Shown: piece by piece, positions 23,581-34,900 of the stretch
Numbering within the stretch: the stretch's first letter is position 1
How the letters are laid out: each line of letters opens with the position of its first letter
Assembly (NCBI RefSeq): GCF_963662255.1
Contig: NC_085060.1
Coordinates: 11,937,925 to 12,001,924 of the forward strand
Length of the DNA stretch: 64,000 nt
Source: Cinclus cinclus
Taxonomy: Eukaryota > Chordata > Aves > Passeriformes > Cinclidae
Reading direction: 5' to 3'
Position numbers and translations under genes: made by a program
Notes under the pieces: model-generated
The model's database searches: none
The model's input: the letters and a program-made list of their open reading frames with translations, nothing else
What the model was told of the DNA's origin: nothing

Positions 23581-24866
23581 GTTAGAACCAGAAATAACGG
23601 GGAGGCTCCCACAACTAAGTGATTATAAGTGTCTGTGAGTCTTCTGGGGACTCATACACATTTATACACTATTTTATTAATCTACTTTAAATGTGTAGAT
23701 CTTTACGGCTTAAAGTCTTTTCTTCTGGTAATTCACTAGCATGCAATTCTTGCAATAATAAAATTTTTGCTTAATAAACATTAATTAATAAATCACAGGA
23801 GTGCTAATAAGCCGGTAACATGTATGCATTAATGGTTTTCAAAACTTGGCTCCTAAAATGTAGCAACATTTGGTAATAATGGCCTCCAAGAGTTATCCTG
23901 GCTCAGTGCATGGGTAAGACATAACCTAGGAAAGCCTTCCATGATACGTCTACCAGCAAATGCTCCCAAAGTATTTCCCTACATGCAGTTCTGGGTTTGG
24001 TGCTAATTTATTATTTACTGGACTTTGATACAGATTTAAGCATTGTTGGAGATTAGAAAAAGAATTTGAAAGAAAGAAAAATAAGAAGAGAGCAAAAAAG
24101 AAATTAACATCTGAAATGCAAGCCTGATGCATAACCCAAAAATGAATCAAACCATCATAAAAGACAGGATAGTCCCAGGAAGCAGGGAGGAAAGTATTGT
24201 TTACATTGGTGTGGTGTGTAGTCATTTTGATTTTGCATGTAGTTCTGTTACTTCAAATATAGAGCCTCTGGGCATAGAAGAAGCATTCCTCAAAGACCCT
24301 TTTCTTCCTTTGTTCTCCCAACAAACTCTTTGGTCTGCATCAACAAACTCTTTTGGCTACATCTGCCACTGAACAACAGTGTTCAACACCATCAAAGAGA
24401 AAATGAAAGAGAAAGGTGCAATCCTTGCCTTTCAATACCTTTGAACTGCAGCTTTGCTTGGGGAAGTTGTCAAATTTCCTCCATCTCCCAGTGCACTCTG
24501 CCTACTGCTGACCTATCAACCCCTCACATCCAAAAGCTGCATTCCCAGTCCCTGGTGTTTTACACTCTCCTCATCATCTCACTCTCTTTCTGAAATAAGA
24601 CTGAAAATTCACAGGGAGCTCGTGTAGAAGGGAAATAGTTTGATGCTGTCTTGATTCTTCACATGAAGTATTTCAATTTTTTGACCCTAGCAGATGAAAA
24701 TTTGAAAGAAGAAATATTTCTACACGGATCCAGTTGTTTCTTAAATGTTTCATCTTCATTAAAAAATGTGAAACAATGTGATACCAGCCAGGTGACAGCT
24801 CAAAGGATAAGAAATGGTGAGAAAACAGCAAGGATTTGGATTTGGACTTCTTTGTTTGTGGTGGGA

Positions 24867-24907
24867 TTTTTTTTTTTTTTTTTTGCTTGTTGTTTTGTTT
24901 TTTTTTT
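24867..24907. repeat. Poly(T) tract, (T)18 and (T)10 around a GT-rich spacer
   Basis: Eighteen T, the spacer GCTTGTTGTTTTG, then ten T. Read on the minus strand it could be the A-tail of an old retroposed sequence, but I cannot recognise a source upstream of it. It produces the Lys-rich stretch of the minus-strand open frame at 24673-25041. Confidence 0.85.
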
Positions 24908-27689
24908 AAATTAAGCAGAAAAGCACTATACATTTGGAGAGTCTTAAGGATGACTTTATAACTGAAATGTGACAAGAAGATTACAGGTTTACTACTGTTC
25001 ATGATGCTTAGTGGGCAAAAACTGGCACATGGACAATTCAAAAGAATGTGCTTGAATATATTTTTGAAATTAATACCTGCAACAGTGTGTTGACTGAATT
25101 TGAAGAATGTTAAGAAAATTAGTCCTGCATTCCCGAGGTAATTCAGAATTTAAAACATATTGTCAAAGACCATATAATGAGTTAGTTCCATATATCAAAT
25201 CAATAATAATTGTTCAGCTCAAATGTACAAGTCTCCTCAGTTTCACAAATGATCTCCCACCAGCAATGTCATGTCCTGTACAGCAAATGTGCTCCAGAAC
25301 AAGTAGCTTATAAAAAAAAATTCCTCTTCCCTCCCACTAAATAAAAAGCTAAATTCTTTGCAGTAAATTATTTGGTTCTGCTTTCATAGTCATACATCTG
25401 AATACATCTCATAAAATTTAGTTCAGCCAGTAATTTTTGTAAGAGGCAGGTTCAGGTCAGAGCCAGCACTGCACAGTGAGGGTTTTTCCTATTGTGACAA
25501 GTAGCAGAAGGCAAGCAGGTGCTGAAGAGGTACAGACAGAGAGCAGGAGGATCATACATGAGTACAGGACAGGCTTTCAAATTTTTACCATATTAACTTA
25601 AAACATCTTAAGCTTCAGTGGAAAGCTGGAATTGTGTGTTGTCATGGATGACAGCATGCATCAAATATGCTGTTTCAGGAGGCTCAGGATACCAAGAAAA
25701 GCTGAGGAGGAAGCTAGCCCAGTGCTTAGAAATACAGCAGAAAGGCCAGGGTGCAGAACAATTGTATAATTTGCTTGGCATGTTCAGGAGAGGATCATCA
25801 GCAGCAACTGTCTGGCTGGGGAGAGGCTGGGAGTCTCTCCCGACAAGTGACAGGGCACTGGTGCATGGCTGCAGGAATAACTTGACTTTTGGGCAATAGA
25901 CAGCAGGCACCTGCTTGAGGCAATGTGCTTGAGCGGGGGTTTCAAACCCTGACTGCCTGACTTCTGGTAAAGATTCCAAACATCTTTCAGGCCCTGCTGG
26001 GACTGAAGCATTCATCCTACGTGGTGGATTATTGCAGTTAGGGGGCTGGGGGTGGAAGAAAAATCCCCAAATGAACCCTAGAAAATATCACTCGTCACTT
26101 AATTTCACTAGTGAATTACTACTTTAAAAAGAGCAGAATATAAGCTTATCATAATTTCCTCCTTTCAATTTAACCATCATCCTTTTTACTTGAAAATAAG
26201 CTTTTAAGCAGACATACCTGAAGGAAAAAAAAAAAAGACACTAACTAGTTTGATCTATCTGCTTTTCTGATAAGTGGAAGACTAAGAACTGAAAAAGAAT
26301 CATTACTTATTTGACTTACACAACTCTACTTGGTTTGTGGTTAGCAGTCACTCTGCATGCACCTTTAAAAAATGCTCTCAGGCAGAATTTCACAGGACTG
26401 TAGATATTTTGGTAGATGTAGAGGAGAATGATCATTGTTCTGCTCTGTTCCTATTCTTCCATTTGGAAAAGATAGGAAAACCATTATCTAAGGAAATAAT
26501 TTGTCCATAGGAATGGACATGGCAGTTACATTATGCAGCAATACAGATATGAGAAGCTCCTTTAATTCAAAATCCCTGAATAAAAGAAGCATGTGTGTGT
26601 GCTGTCACATTACATACTGTTCTTTGGAAACTGAATAAAACAAATTATTTCATCACCATTTGACCTTGTTTCTCATAGTCATGTTCTAGGGAAGGTGAGA
26701 ATTTAGTTATCTGTTAATGCACTGAGTATATTTTGAAAAGAGGAATACTACAATGATGCTGGAACATATGAATGCTGAAATATAGGTAGACAGAAGGTGG
26801 GGTAGAGTGTTCATAAGTAAATTAATTTTATAGCTTTTCCTTTTTGTTTGTTTAAAGCATATTTGTGAATTCAAAAAATAATTTCTCTGTCTAAATGAAC
26901 TTTTTAATTAGCTGATGTTCAGTGATACAGAGAAATGTAATATCTGTAACAAGACTGGTTTCCAATTGTTTATTTAATTCAGCATCTTCATTGTTGCTAG
27001 GAATGTATTCACTTGTTACCTGTTTTTCAACATGTTAAACCATTCATAATGTTAATATTAAGGCTACGATGTATTTCAGATGACAACAGGTTTATTTGCA
27101 GCTCAAATCTTTGCAGATAAACCATGCAGAAGTCTGTGGTATCTACCCTTAACACTATGGTAAGTTATGAAAAGTTGGTCTGAATTTTGGAGTGCTCTGT
27201 AGAACTTACTCTCTCTTATTACATAGTTAATCCAATGTCAGCATCTCATAAGAGATGGTCAGATTGCACAGTGAAAGCATTCAAGAATGCTGCAAGACAG
27301 AATTTGGAGAGGTTTTTTTTTTGTTTGTTTCATTCTGCAAAATGGCTGTTTGCTCTGTACTGATAACCTGTCTCAGCAGCTTCAGAGCAGAGACTTGACG
27401 CGTGTTCACATCTTACTAGACTGAGAATAAGCTGAAGTTGTGGAGTGCTTAACTATTTTTTTAAAATCTGATCATGTATCTAGAGAAAGATATTTAATCT
27501 GAACTCCTCAAAACACTGAGCATTTGGAGCTCCTTTGAAAATGCACAGCAACACTAGAATTTCTAGTGTGGGAAGAAAATTGCCATTCAGGGAAATTTCC
27601 TTTAAAGGCAAAGGTCCAAATGTGATAACTTATAAAAGAATTTTGTTTTTTCTTTACTGAGTTTCTTCTAATTATTATAGGGTTTTTTA

Positions 27690-27715
27690 AAAAAATAATT
27701 TATAAATTATTTTTT
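27690..27715. repeat. Perfect 26-bp AT palindrome
   Basis: AAAAAATAATTTA is followed directly by its reverse complement TAAATTATTTTTT with no spacer. With one A bulged at 27689, pairing can extend through TTTTTT (27683-27688) against AAA (27716-27718). It is pure A/T and could extrude as a cruciform. Confidence 0.9.
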
Positions 27716-28614
27716 AAATTTTCGTTTTAGAATCCATGCAGATTGCTAGCAAAATTCTTCTGCATATGAGTAATAGAAACAAAAAGCTGCAGAATAATTT
27801 AAAACTGAAGAATCCTCTGTGGAAAGAAGTAGCTCTCTCAAGAGAATTTTTTTATGCAAAGGTAATAAATCTATTCAGTAAACAAACAGATGAAAAACAA
27901 TAAATGAGCCATAAGCACAGGAAGCAATAAAAATTTTGCAGAACTGCCATCCAAGGCAGCAAAACAACTAATCTCATTGCATAAGGAAAAAGAGTGTCTA
28001 TTAGGAGAGATTCAGCTGCTAATGGGTATGAAGAATGTCTGGGTTTGCTATTTAGAGAGTCATTTTTCTGGCAATGCACAACAAAGATGGAACTCTAAAG
28101 ACTGTATGAAGCTTTCAAATGTTGTTAGGGAACTGATGAAATAGAGTGTTATTTTCATAGACTGTTCTGTGTGTAATAAATGAATCAAGAATTGAGTATG
28201 CAACTTCTACATATAGCTGGCATGAGTGGCATGATTATAAAAGAGACTGCAACAAGTTAGGGAAAGCACATTTGGAGAAGGAAATAAATGATCAGCAACA
28301 TGTTCTAGCAATATTGACAGGAAGAAACAAGTCAGTAGTACTAATGACAACCCTGGTAAAGTAGCAGCAAGCAGTAAAGTTGTGCCTTTGATAATGAAAC
28401 AGCTGCAATTTCACTTTTGCCCCATAAAGAATATTTTTATATTTTACAATGTAGGCAATATGCAAATACCTGCTGAAATAATTCAGAATGATAGCATAGG
28501 GCTAAAGATAAGCATTAATCTTGACTGAATTACTTGTTGATCATTAACATAAATCAAGCTCTAATTCTTATTCTTTACATAGACCTATAAAGTGCCATAA
28601 TATAGATTCCTCAC

Positions 28615-28840
28615 CTGCTTTCTGAAAGAACTATGAGATACCTACTAGATGCTTTCATTCTGAATGATGCACTGAAAATCAAGTTAATAATGGCTGTAGT
28701 GGGAATATTTCTCAAAGCAAATTCCATTAGTGTGAAAATGAGAGATTTTTCTTCTTCTATATAGAAAACTACTATATGGACGGAGCTATTTCCAAGGGAA
28801 GTAAGAAGCATTGTGTGTTTTGGACAATAGACCAAGGTCA
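28615..28840 (-). other. Candidate spliced exon, 226 nt (unproven)
   Basis: On the minus strand an acceptor with a pyrimidine-rich run (CTGTTTTACTTTCAG) precedes 28840. A strong donor (AGCAG|GTGAGG) follows 28615. The frame ACC-TTG-GTC... is open across 74 full codons, with two bases over at each end. The peptide is hydrophobic in the middle (SVHIVVFYIEEE, then TAIINLIF) and matches no family I know. In AT-rich DNA 74 open codons are uncommon but expected a few times in this window. The agreement of both splice sites with the open frame is the only support. It may be chance or a non-coding exon. Confidence 0.2.
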
Positions 28841-29984
28841 CTGAAAGTAAAACAGTCACATGGCAACTCCATGACAGTGGTAGCTTTCCTGCTAAAGACT
28901 GAGCAGCAAGATTTTCTATTTTCTACCAAAAAGCCACAACATATTTCCTCATTTTATTACATGAAATAGGGAAAGATAGGCACCAAACCGCTGAATCTGC
29001 TCCTGGCTTTCACATTTAAGAAAACAAATGGTTCATTTGATTACCTTAGGAAAATACCAAACCTTGAACATTTATGAAGGAAAGGACTAAGAACTCACCA
29101 AGGCATTTAAGTCTTCATCTAAGAAAAAATAATAAAATTGAAGAGAGAAAGTGTAAGTTTAGCAGCAAAACATAATCTAAAAAGAAACTCAGTATGGAAA
29201 ATTTTGACCTGGAAATAAGACACATATTTTAAGGTTGATTAATCTTCAAAGTAAACAACCAAATTATACAATCACCACCCTCCCAACACCAATACATTTT
29301 TTTTTTTCTTCTTGGTATCTTCAAATCAGAATCAGATGGAGATTGAAATACTTAATATCAGTGTTAACAAAATAAAATACAAGGGTACATGTGTAAAATA
29401 CAAGGACCAGTGATACACAGGAAGCTAAATCAGATTATTTCATTATGCTATTGTGCCTCAAACTGTGAAAGCTTACTCTCAAAGGAACAGAAGAAAAATA
29501 GTTTTCTGGGCTCACAGTATTAACATGGTGCACTATTTCACTTAACAGAATTTAAGAGCTATTTGAGTGATGCTTTCCCTATGACACATACACAGCTTTA
29601 AAGTCAATGTCTACCATAAGGAAAAAGGACAAATATCACATTAAAGGCAGAATTGTTTTGATCCCAGATTTCCCATTGAGCCAGAATCAGAAAGTAAATA
29701 TACAGGATTGATAGATTTGTGCCTCGAATTAGTATTATGCCAGCTAAAAATCATGTACGTACTTAATACTGCCTGTCTGTATTCTGCTGTATGTTATGCA
29801 AGAGCATTTCATAGCTTAATTAAGTAATGGCTTAATCTTTAAGTGCTTAAAAACATCTACTTACTTTCAAATTTGGTTTGTGTCTCAAGGCAGCTCTTTT
29901 GCTTTATTTGTTTTGGTCTGTGGGTTGGGGTTTTTCAGTGGTTGCAGTTAAAGCTTTTTTTGCCCCCATACAATGGGAGTCACA
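28841..29984. other. Single-copy AT-rich sequence
   Basis: Nothing recognisable apart from a short T run near 29300. Confidence 0.55.
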
Positions 29985-30270
29985 GACTGGTTTTGTTTGG
30001 TAGGGACATTAAAGATCATTTTGTTCACACCCACTGCCACTGTCAGAGACCCCTTCCATCAGACCAAGTTTCTCTGAGCCTTATCCAGCCTGGCCTTGGA
30101 CACTTACAGGGATGGGGCATCCAAAGCTTCTCTGGGCAACCTGTGCCAGTGCCTCATCATCCTCACAGAGAAGAATTTTTTCCTAAAATCTAGTCTAATC
30201 CTACTCTCTTTCAGTTTAAAGCCATTATTCCATTGCTGCCATTGACAAAGTATCCTCTCTATTTCATTAA
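29985..30270 (-). mobile_element. CR1 LINE fragment, 3' end
   Basis: Read on the plus strand, AGTCACAGACTGG, GGGACATTAAAGATCATTTT, CCAGCCTGGCCTTGGACACT, ACAGGGATGGGGCATCCA, TCTCTGGGCAACCTGTGCC and CTCTTTCAGTTTAAAGCCAT are, in order, the reverse complement of the CR1 3' coding end and 3' untranslated region. The element therefore points left, with its 3' terminus near 29985. The right edge fades after about 30270. The open frame 29843-30193 crosses it and is not a gene. Confidence 0.92.
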
Positions 30271-31222
30271 AAATTAAATAAAGACCCAAGGGGTTGAAGG
30301 AAAATGGATTTTTCATTTTCACTTTTCTCCCTTTTGCTCTTGAGAATGATTTATGAAGTACAAGTGCATTCATAAAATAGATACTATAGCCTGGAGAAAA
30401 TAAACTAGATATTATTCAATTGTTAGTGATTCATAATATAAATGGCCACCACCAACTTCACATTGTTTGTTAGGATAATTTTAACCACATAACTCTCAGT
30501 CAAACCATGAGCACTGGACTATTTTGGGTCAGCTGTCCTGCCCATGTTCCCTCCCATCGTCTTGTGCACTTGTTCATGGACAGAACATGAGATGCTGAAA
30601 AATCCTTGACCTAGGAAAGCACTACTTAGCAACAACCACAACATCAATGCATTACCAATGTTAGTACTATATTAAATCCAAAACACAGCACTGTACCAGC
30701 TACTAAAAAGAAAATGAATTGTATCTTTCACATAACCAAAGTGATTTAAAGATATATTGAATGGGGCTTTTGTTGTTGCTGATGTCAAATGTGCAGTCAA
30801 ATTAACAGTAGTGGGTTTTTATTGGACATCAGTCTAATAAACCCAAGTGAAAATACAGCTTTACTGATTTTAGAAAAATGTTTGAAACTTAATGAAAGCC
30901 AATATTTTTGTATTGGTCTTGACTTGTTCTGTCTTGCCATTTCAGATACAGCTACTGAAGCTGCTATGCAGCATTGAAAGTTCAATAAATAGCTACTGGC
31001 AGCAGTATTGCAATGAGCTATATGTAAACATCACCTCTGCAACACTTCCTTTTCATTCATTCCTGGCTGCAGAACTACAGGTACTGCAGTAAAGCTTTCA
31101 GAGTTCACATTTACAGCAGCTGTGTCAGAACACCAGCCCTACATAAGAGCATCTCTAATGTTTAATTAATGATGAGACGAAGAGTGCATTAGACATTCCA
31201 TTTTTAGGAGGCAAAGTGATCC
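30271..31222. other. Single-copy AT-rich sequence
   Basis: No gene or repeat is recognised. The last bases before the LTR contain the left copy of its duplication (AAGCC, 31223-31227). Confidence 0.55.
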
Positions 31223-31227
31223 AAGCC

Positions 31228-31941
31228 TATTGGGGGTTGTTTTTTTCCCTTTTCTCTCTGTGGAATTTTCCCCACTGTCATGCTAAGATATCTGTTGATT
31301 AGGCCCTGGTGGCAGGGGAAGGGGGAAGGGGAGGGAAGAGGGAAACCCCACGATATCCAAAAATCCAGAAGAAGACACGGGAGGCACTGGCTCTCCCCAT
31401 TCCCCCGCGGAGTTCGGACGAGAAGGACGATCGGTGCCTGTGTCCCATCCCTGCCATCCCAGCACCAGGAGCCATCCTCACTGCTGTGGGACCCTGCCCT
31501 GCTGCCTTCTCGCTGTAACCTGCCCTCATCCAGCACTCTGCTGAGCACTGGGACCCACACTGTGAGCGGAGGGCTCTCTCTCCATCTCTCTCTCTCCCCC
31601 TGGGACAGCTCTGCCATCACCCCCAGCCCTCCTGCAGCTCTGCGGGACCTGCCCGCCCCCAGCACCGGGAACTGCAGCTCAGGGAAAAGGTGCCTGCAGC
31701 CAGAAAGGGACTGGGACTGAGTTACTGCTCTGTTTGGTGTTAATGCCATAGCTGCTGTTGGTTTTTGTTTGTCTTGTTAGATATATGAGTAAAGAACTCT
31801 TATTCCTATCCCCATATCTTTGCCTGAGAGCTCCCTTACTTCCAAAAGTATAATAATTTGGAGAGAGGGGAAATTACACCCTCCATTTCAAATAGAGGCC
31901 CCTGCCTTTCTTAACAAATACCTGTCTTTCAAACCAGGACA
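31228..31941 (+). mobile_element. Solo LTR, ERVL-type, exact 5-bp duplication
   Basis: AAGCC at 31223-31227 is repeated exactly at 31942-31946, the 5-bp duplication of ERVL. The element starts TATTGGGGGTTG and ends TTTCAAACCAGGACA, so the terminal TG has mutated to TA while CA is kept. Internal landmarks fit a songbird LTR: TGTGGAATTTTCCCCACTGT, GGTGTTAATGCCATAGCTGC, an AGTAAA poly(A)-like variant at 31788-31793, and CTTATTCCTATCCCCATATC. The centre (31310-31700) is GC-rich with CpG, including GAGGGAAGAGGG purine tracts and a CTCTCTCTCC tract. Length is 714 bp. No internal retroviral genes are present. The long open frames on both strands here (146 codons plus, 181 codons minus) are by-products of its high GC. 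Confidence 0.92.
31788..31793 (+). terminator. LTR poly(A) signal variant AGTAAA
   Basis: AGTAAA, a known weaker variant of AATAAA, sits about 150 bases before the LTR end, in the expected position. No canonical hexamer is nearby. Confidence 0.45.
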
Positions 31942-31946
31942 AAGCC

Positions 31947-34900
31947 CTATCATGTAAATATCACCAAGCTCCATGAGCACGTGCAAAGAGCATGGAAGGG
32001 GAAAATTATGAGATACAACACGGCTGCCAAACGTTGTTGAGGAGTTACTCCAACTCCATAAGGTTGATATTTCACTGAGGTGATTTCTCTTAGACCTGTT
32101 CAGTCTCAGTGCTTGGTAAACTGGAACTCTGGCTCATGTGAGGAGCAGGCACTTACTGAAGGTAAGGGTGTGAGGATCCCTGCTTTGTCACACCAGCTAG
32201 GCTGTGTGCAGCACAACTGGCTGTCTAGAGAAGTCATGTTCCAGGCAGGAGCAGAAATACAAGCAAGACCCTTTTTCCTCCTATTAACAAGTCCACTGAG
32301 AACCAATCAGCCCTGCCACCACGGAGCCAGTGTGAGCGTTGTTCTGCACTAATAGACTGGAAGAAAGTAAATAATTGCTTTTTAGTATTCTGAAAGATCT
32401 CTCTAAATCACAGAAAGCTCTAGTAATATAGTATAGTATACACATTTAAAAGTAATATTCACATTTCAGTAACATGAAATTCTGGGAATGATTCATACAG
32501 TAAATTTCAAAGCCTTCCCATACCCCACCACATCAACAAATAGCAACAAGCTGTTACAGAAAATGCTTTTTGTTCTGCAAACATGATAGCTTTTGTTTAG
32601 TGCCTCACCAGTTGGCCCTTAAACAATTACTGAAATAGAATTTTTAATGTGAACACTAAATTCAGCTAAGTATTTTAAGAAAGGCGACGAATTTAGGAAG
32701 GATGCAAATCACACATCAGTATGCTTATATTTCTTCCTCATTAGAGGCCTACAACAACCCCAGGCAAAAGTCAAGTGGCTGCTTGCACATGGATAGAGCA
32801 AGGATGCACCTTTTCAATATCTTTAAGATTTTATCAAGACCTCTGGAGAGCAACAAAATTGAACACTGGTTGAGTACAGCTCAATCTGCTGAACTTCTGG
32901 GACACCCTAGTTGTACAAAAAAGGACCCCATTTTACAAGAAAGGGAAAATTAAGTAACAGAAATGTGTTTAAAGAGTTTTCAGTACAACAATATTAAACA
33001 ATCTCGTTTTTCTTATAACCACAAATTTGGTAGCATTCCAAGAATTAATACTGGGCCCAAGAATAAATCTCCAGTGGCACAGGAGGTTGTTTTGAGCATG
33101 GCATACAACAAAAGGATAAAGCAATACTTGGAAGCTGGCTGAAAACGACTATGACCAAATGTTGTGGATTTGTAAAGCAACAGAGAAGTGAGTCCAGGCA
33201 GTGTCTGCACATGCACAATAAGGTATGACGCGGGCCAGTTTCAAGAGTAGATTCATAGCATTTGCAATGGCCATTGTTTGTAATACATTAGAACAACTGC
33301 ATCACATATACCTACTGTCCATGAACATTATAATCGTATGTAGCTTAATAATGATACCACGTGTGTTATTTAATCAGGAACTTTTTTCTCCAACTGTGAT
33401 CACATTGTTTTCACATAGTATCAGAAATCATGTCTACAGGTGATTTTCTAAAATAAGCAAAATTCACCAATCCCCATAAAAAAGTTTATCAAGACTGGTA
33501 TGTTTGGATCAATAGTGCAACAATGCATTCCTTTGGGAAAGACGGGGCTATTCTAAACAGAGCCAGTCCTTTTCTTCCACATGCTTGACTTGCCCCTGCA
33601 GGTTCACTTTCTCAACAGCTCTTACTGAAACAATTTGTTCTTTTGGTGGGGGGGCAGCATCTTTGAAAAGTATTGCTGCAATGGCATGAGTGACCTTCTG
33701 ATATAATATGGTAGTTAAAGTTTTCCAGCTGACTACTAAAACAGGATCCTACACAGTATAACTTCTGGTCTGCAATTCCAGAAAGGTGCATCATGGATGA
33801 AGAAACAAACTCTTCAGGAAAGAACTACTTGCTTCAATGAACAACCAGTGCAATGCAAAGCCTAAGAGGTTCTGCACCTTAAATCATCTAATTGATTTTA
33901 AACCTAGAGCTGTTTGTTACAGCTACTTTCTTACTAATCTTATCCAACCCAATTCATCTATTCTTACTTTTATTTAAAACATTGACAGAGCCTTTATTTA
34001 AAGTGTGAGAATAACTGAGTGGAAAAAAGTAACAATGAGAAGGCAATGATCCAGAAGAGACAGCTTTCCTCAGATTTCACAGTTAAAAGCATAGTGTTCC
34101 AACAGGCAGATAAAGAACACAGTAATTTGTAGCCACATCCCATATGCTCCTTCCTGCTTCTTCCTCTTCTTCTCCTCCCACCAGATTCATACACAACATT
34201 GCTTTGGTATTAGATCAGGACTCCTAAAAAACTGTCTTTCAGCCTGGATTCCATTGGCAATTAAATCACTACATTGTTCAGATACATATAAGCCAAAGTA
34301 GACGTAAGTGAAAAACAAGAAAACCAATAAATACCATTACTTGTATAACTCAAACTGCAACTGCACAATGGCTGTTAATATGATCCACACCTCTTCTATA
34401 AGAGAGAGCCTCTAATATATCACTGCCTGTTTCACATAAGCAAGAAGCCAAAAAACCTGTGAGGGATGTAGTGCGATTACTCAATAACTTCATTAACTTT
34501 AGAAAATACATGGAGATAAAAGATACAGTGCAGAATATCATGTACCTCAAACAAGATTCTGTTTTTCTCAGAAGGTTAATAAAAGCTTTAAGACATATTA
34601 AAAAATAATAAAACTAATTATCTTGGGATAAGTAGCAATTTTATGCCTAGGCCTCGTGCGTCACCCAGATGAATATGCAGCATAGGTAACAAACAGGGCC
34701 AGGAGCAGAGGGCTGCATCTGCGGACATCAAATCTCTACAGGAAGAAAAAATTATTCTTTAATAATCATGTGTTCATTGAAAAACAGTGAGTCAGGAACT
34801 CCTGCAGAGTTTTCAGCCATTCAGCCAGTGTGGCATCATCCTGTCCCACACTGGTGCCCTTGTAATAGTCCAGCTCTGAAACTTGATTGCAAAGGTTTGT

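Larger units (their letters stand above)
23581..28614. other. Single-copy AT-rich sequence with a GC-richer island at about 25600-26030
   Basis: Mostly featureless. Around 25600-26030 the composition is more balanced and open frames of 135 codons (minus) and 93 codons (plus) overlap, but neither resembles a protein I know and neither shows domain-like patterning. The poly(T) tract and the palindrome are listed separately. Confidence 0.45.

Noticed and set aside
24673..25041. 122-codon minus-strand frame with Lys-rich centre
   Set aside because: The Lys run is the poly(T) tract at 24867-24907 read in reverse.
27079..27163. Plus-strand interval between TATTTCAG and ATG|GTAAGTT with an open frame
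   Set aside because: The acceptor lacks a good pyrimidine tract, and an 80-base open stretch is common by chance.
31204..31749. Overlapping open frames of 181 codons (minus) and 146 codons (plus)
   Set aside because: Both lie within or largely within the GC-rich core of an ERVL LTR bounded by AAGCC duplications. Long frames are expected in GC-rich non-coding DNA.
33546..33737. Minus-strand stretch of about 63 open codons between two stops, with a protein-like Ala/Pro/Glu composition
   Set aside because: I considered a processed pseudogene, but could not match it to any family and there is no A-tail or duplication.
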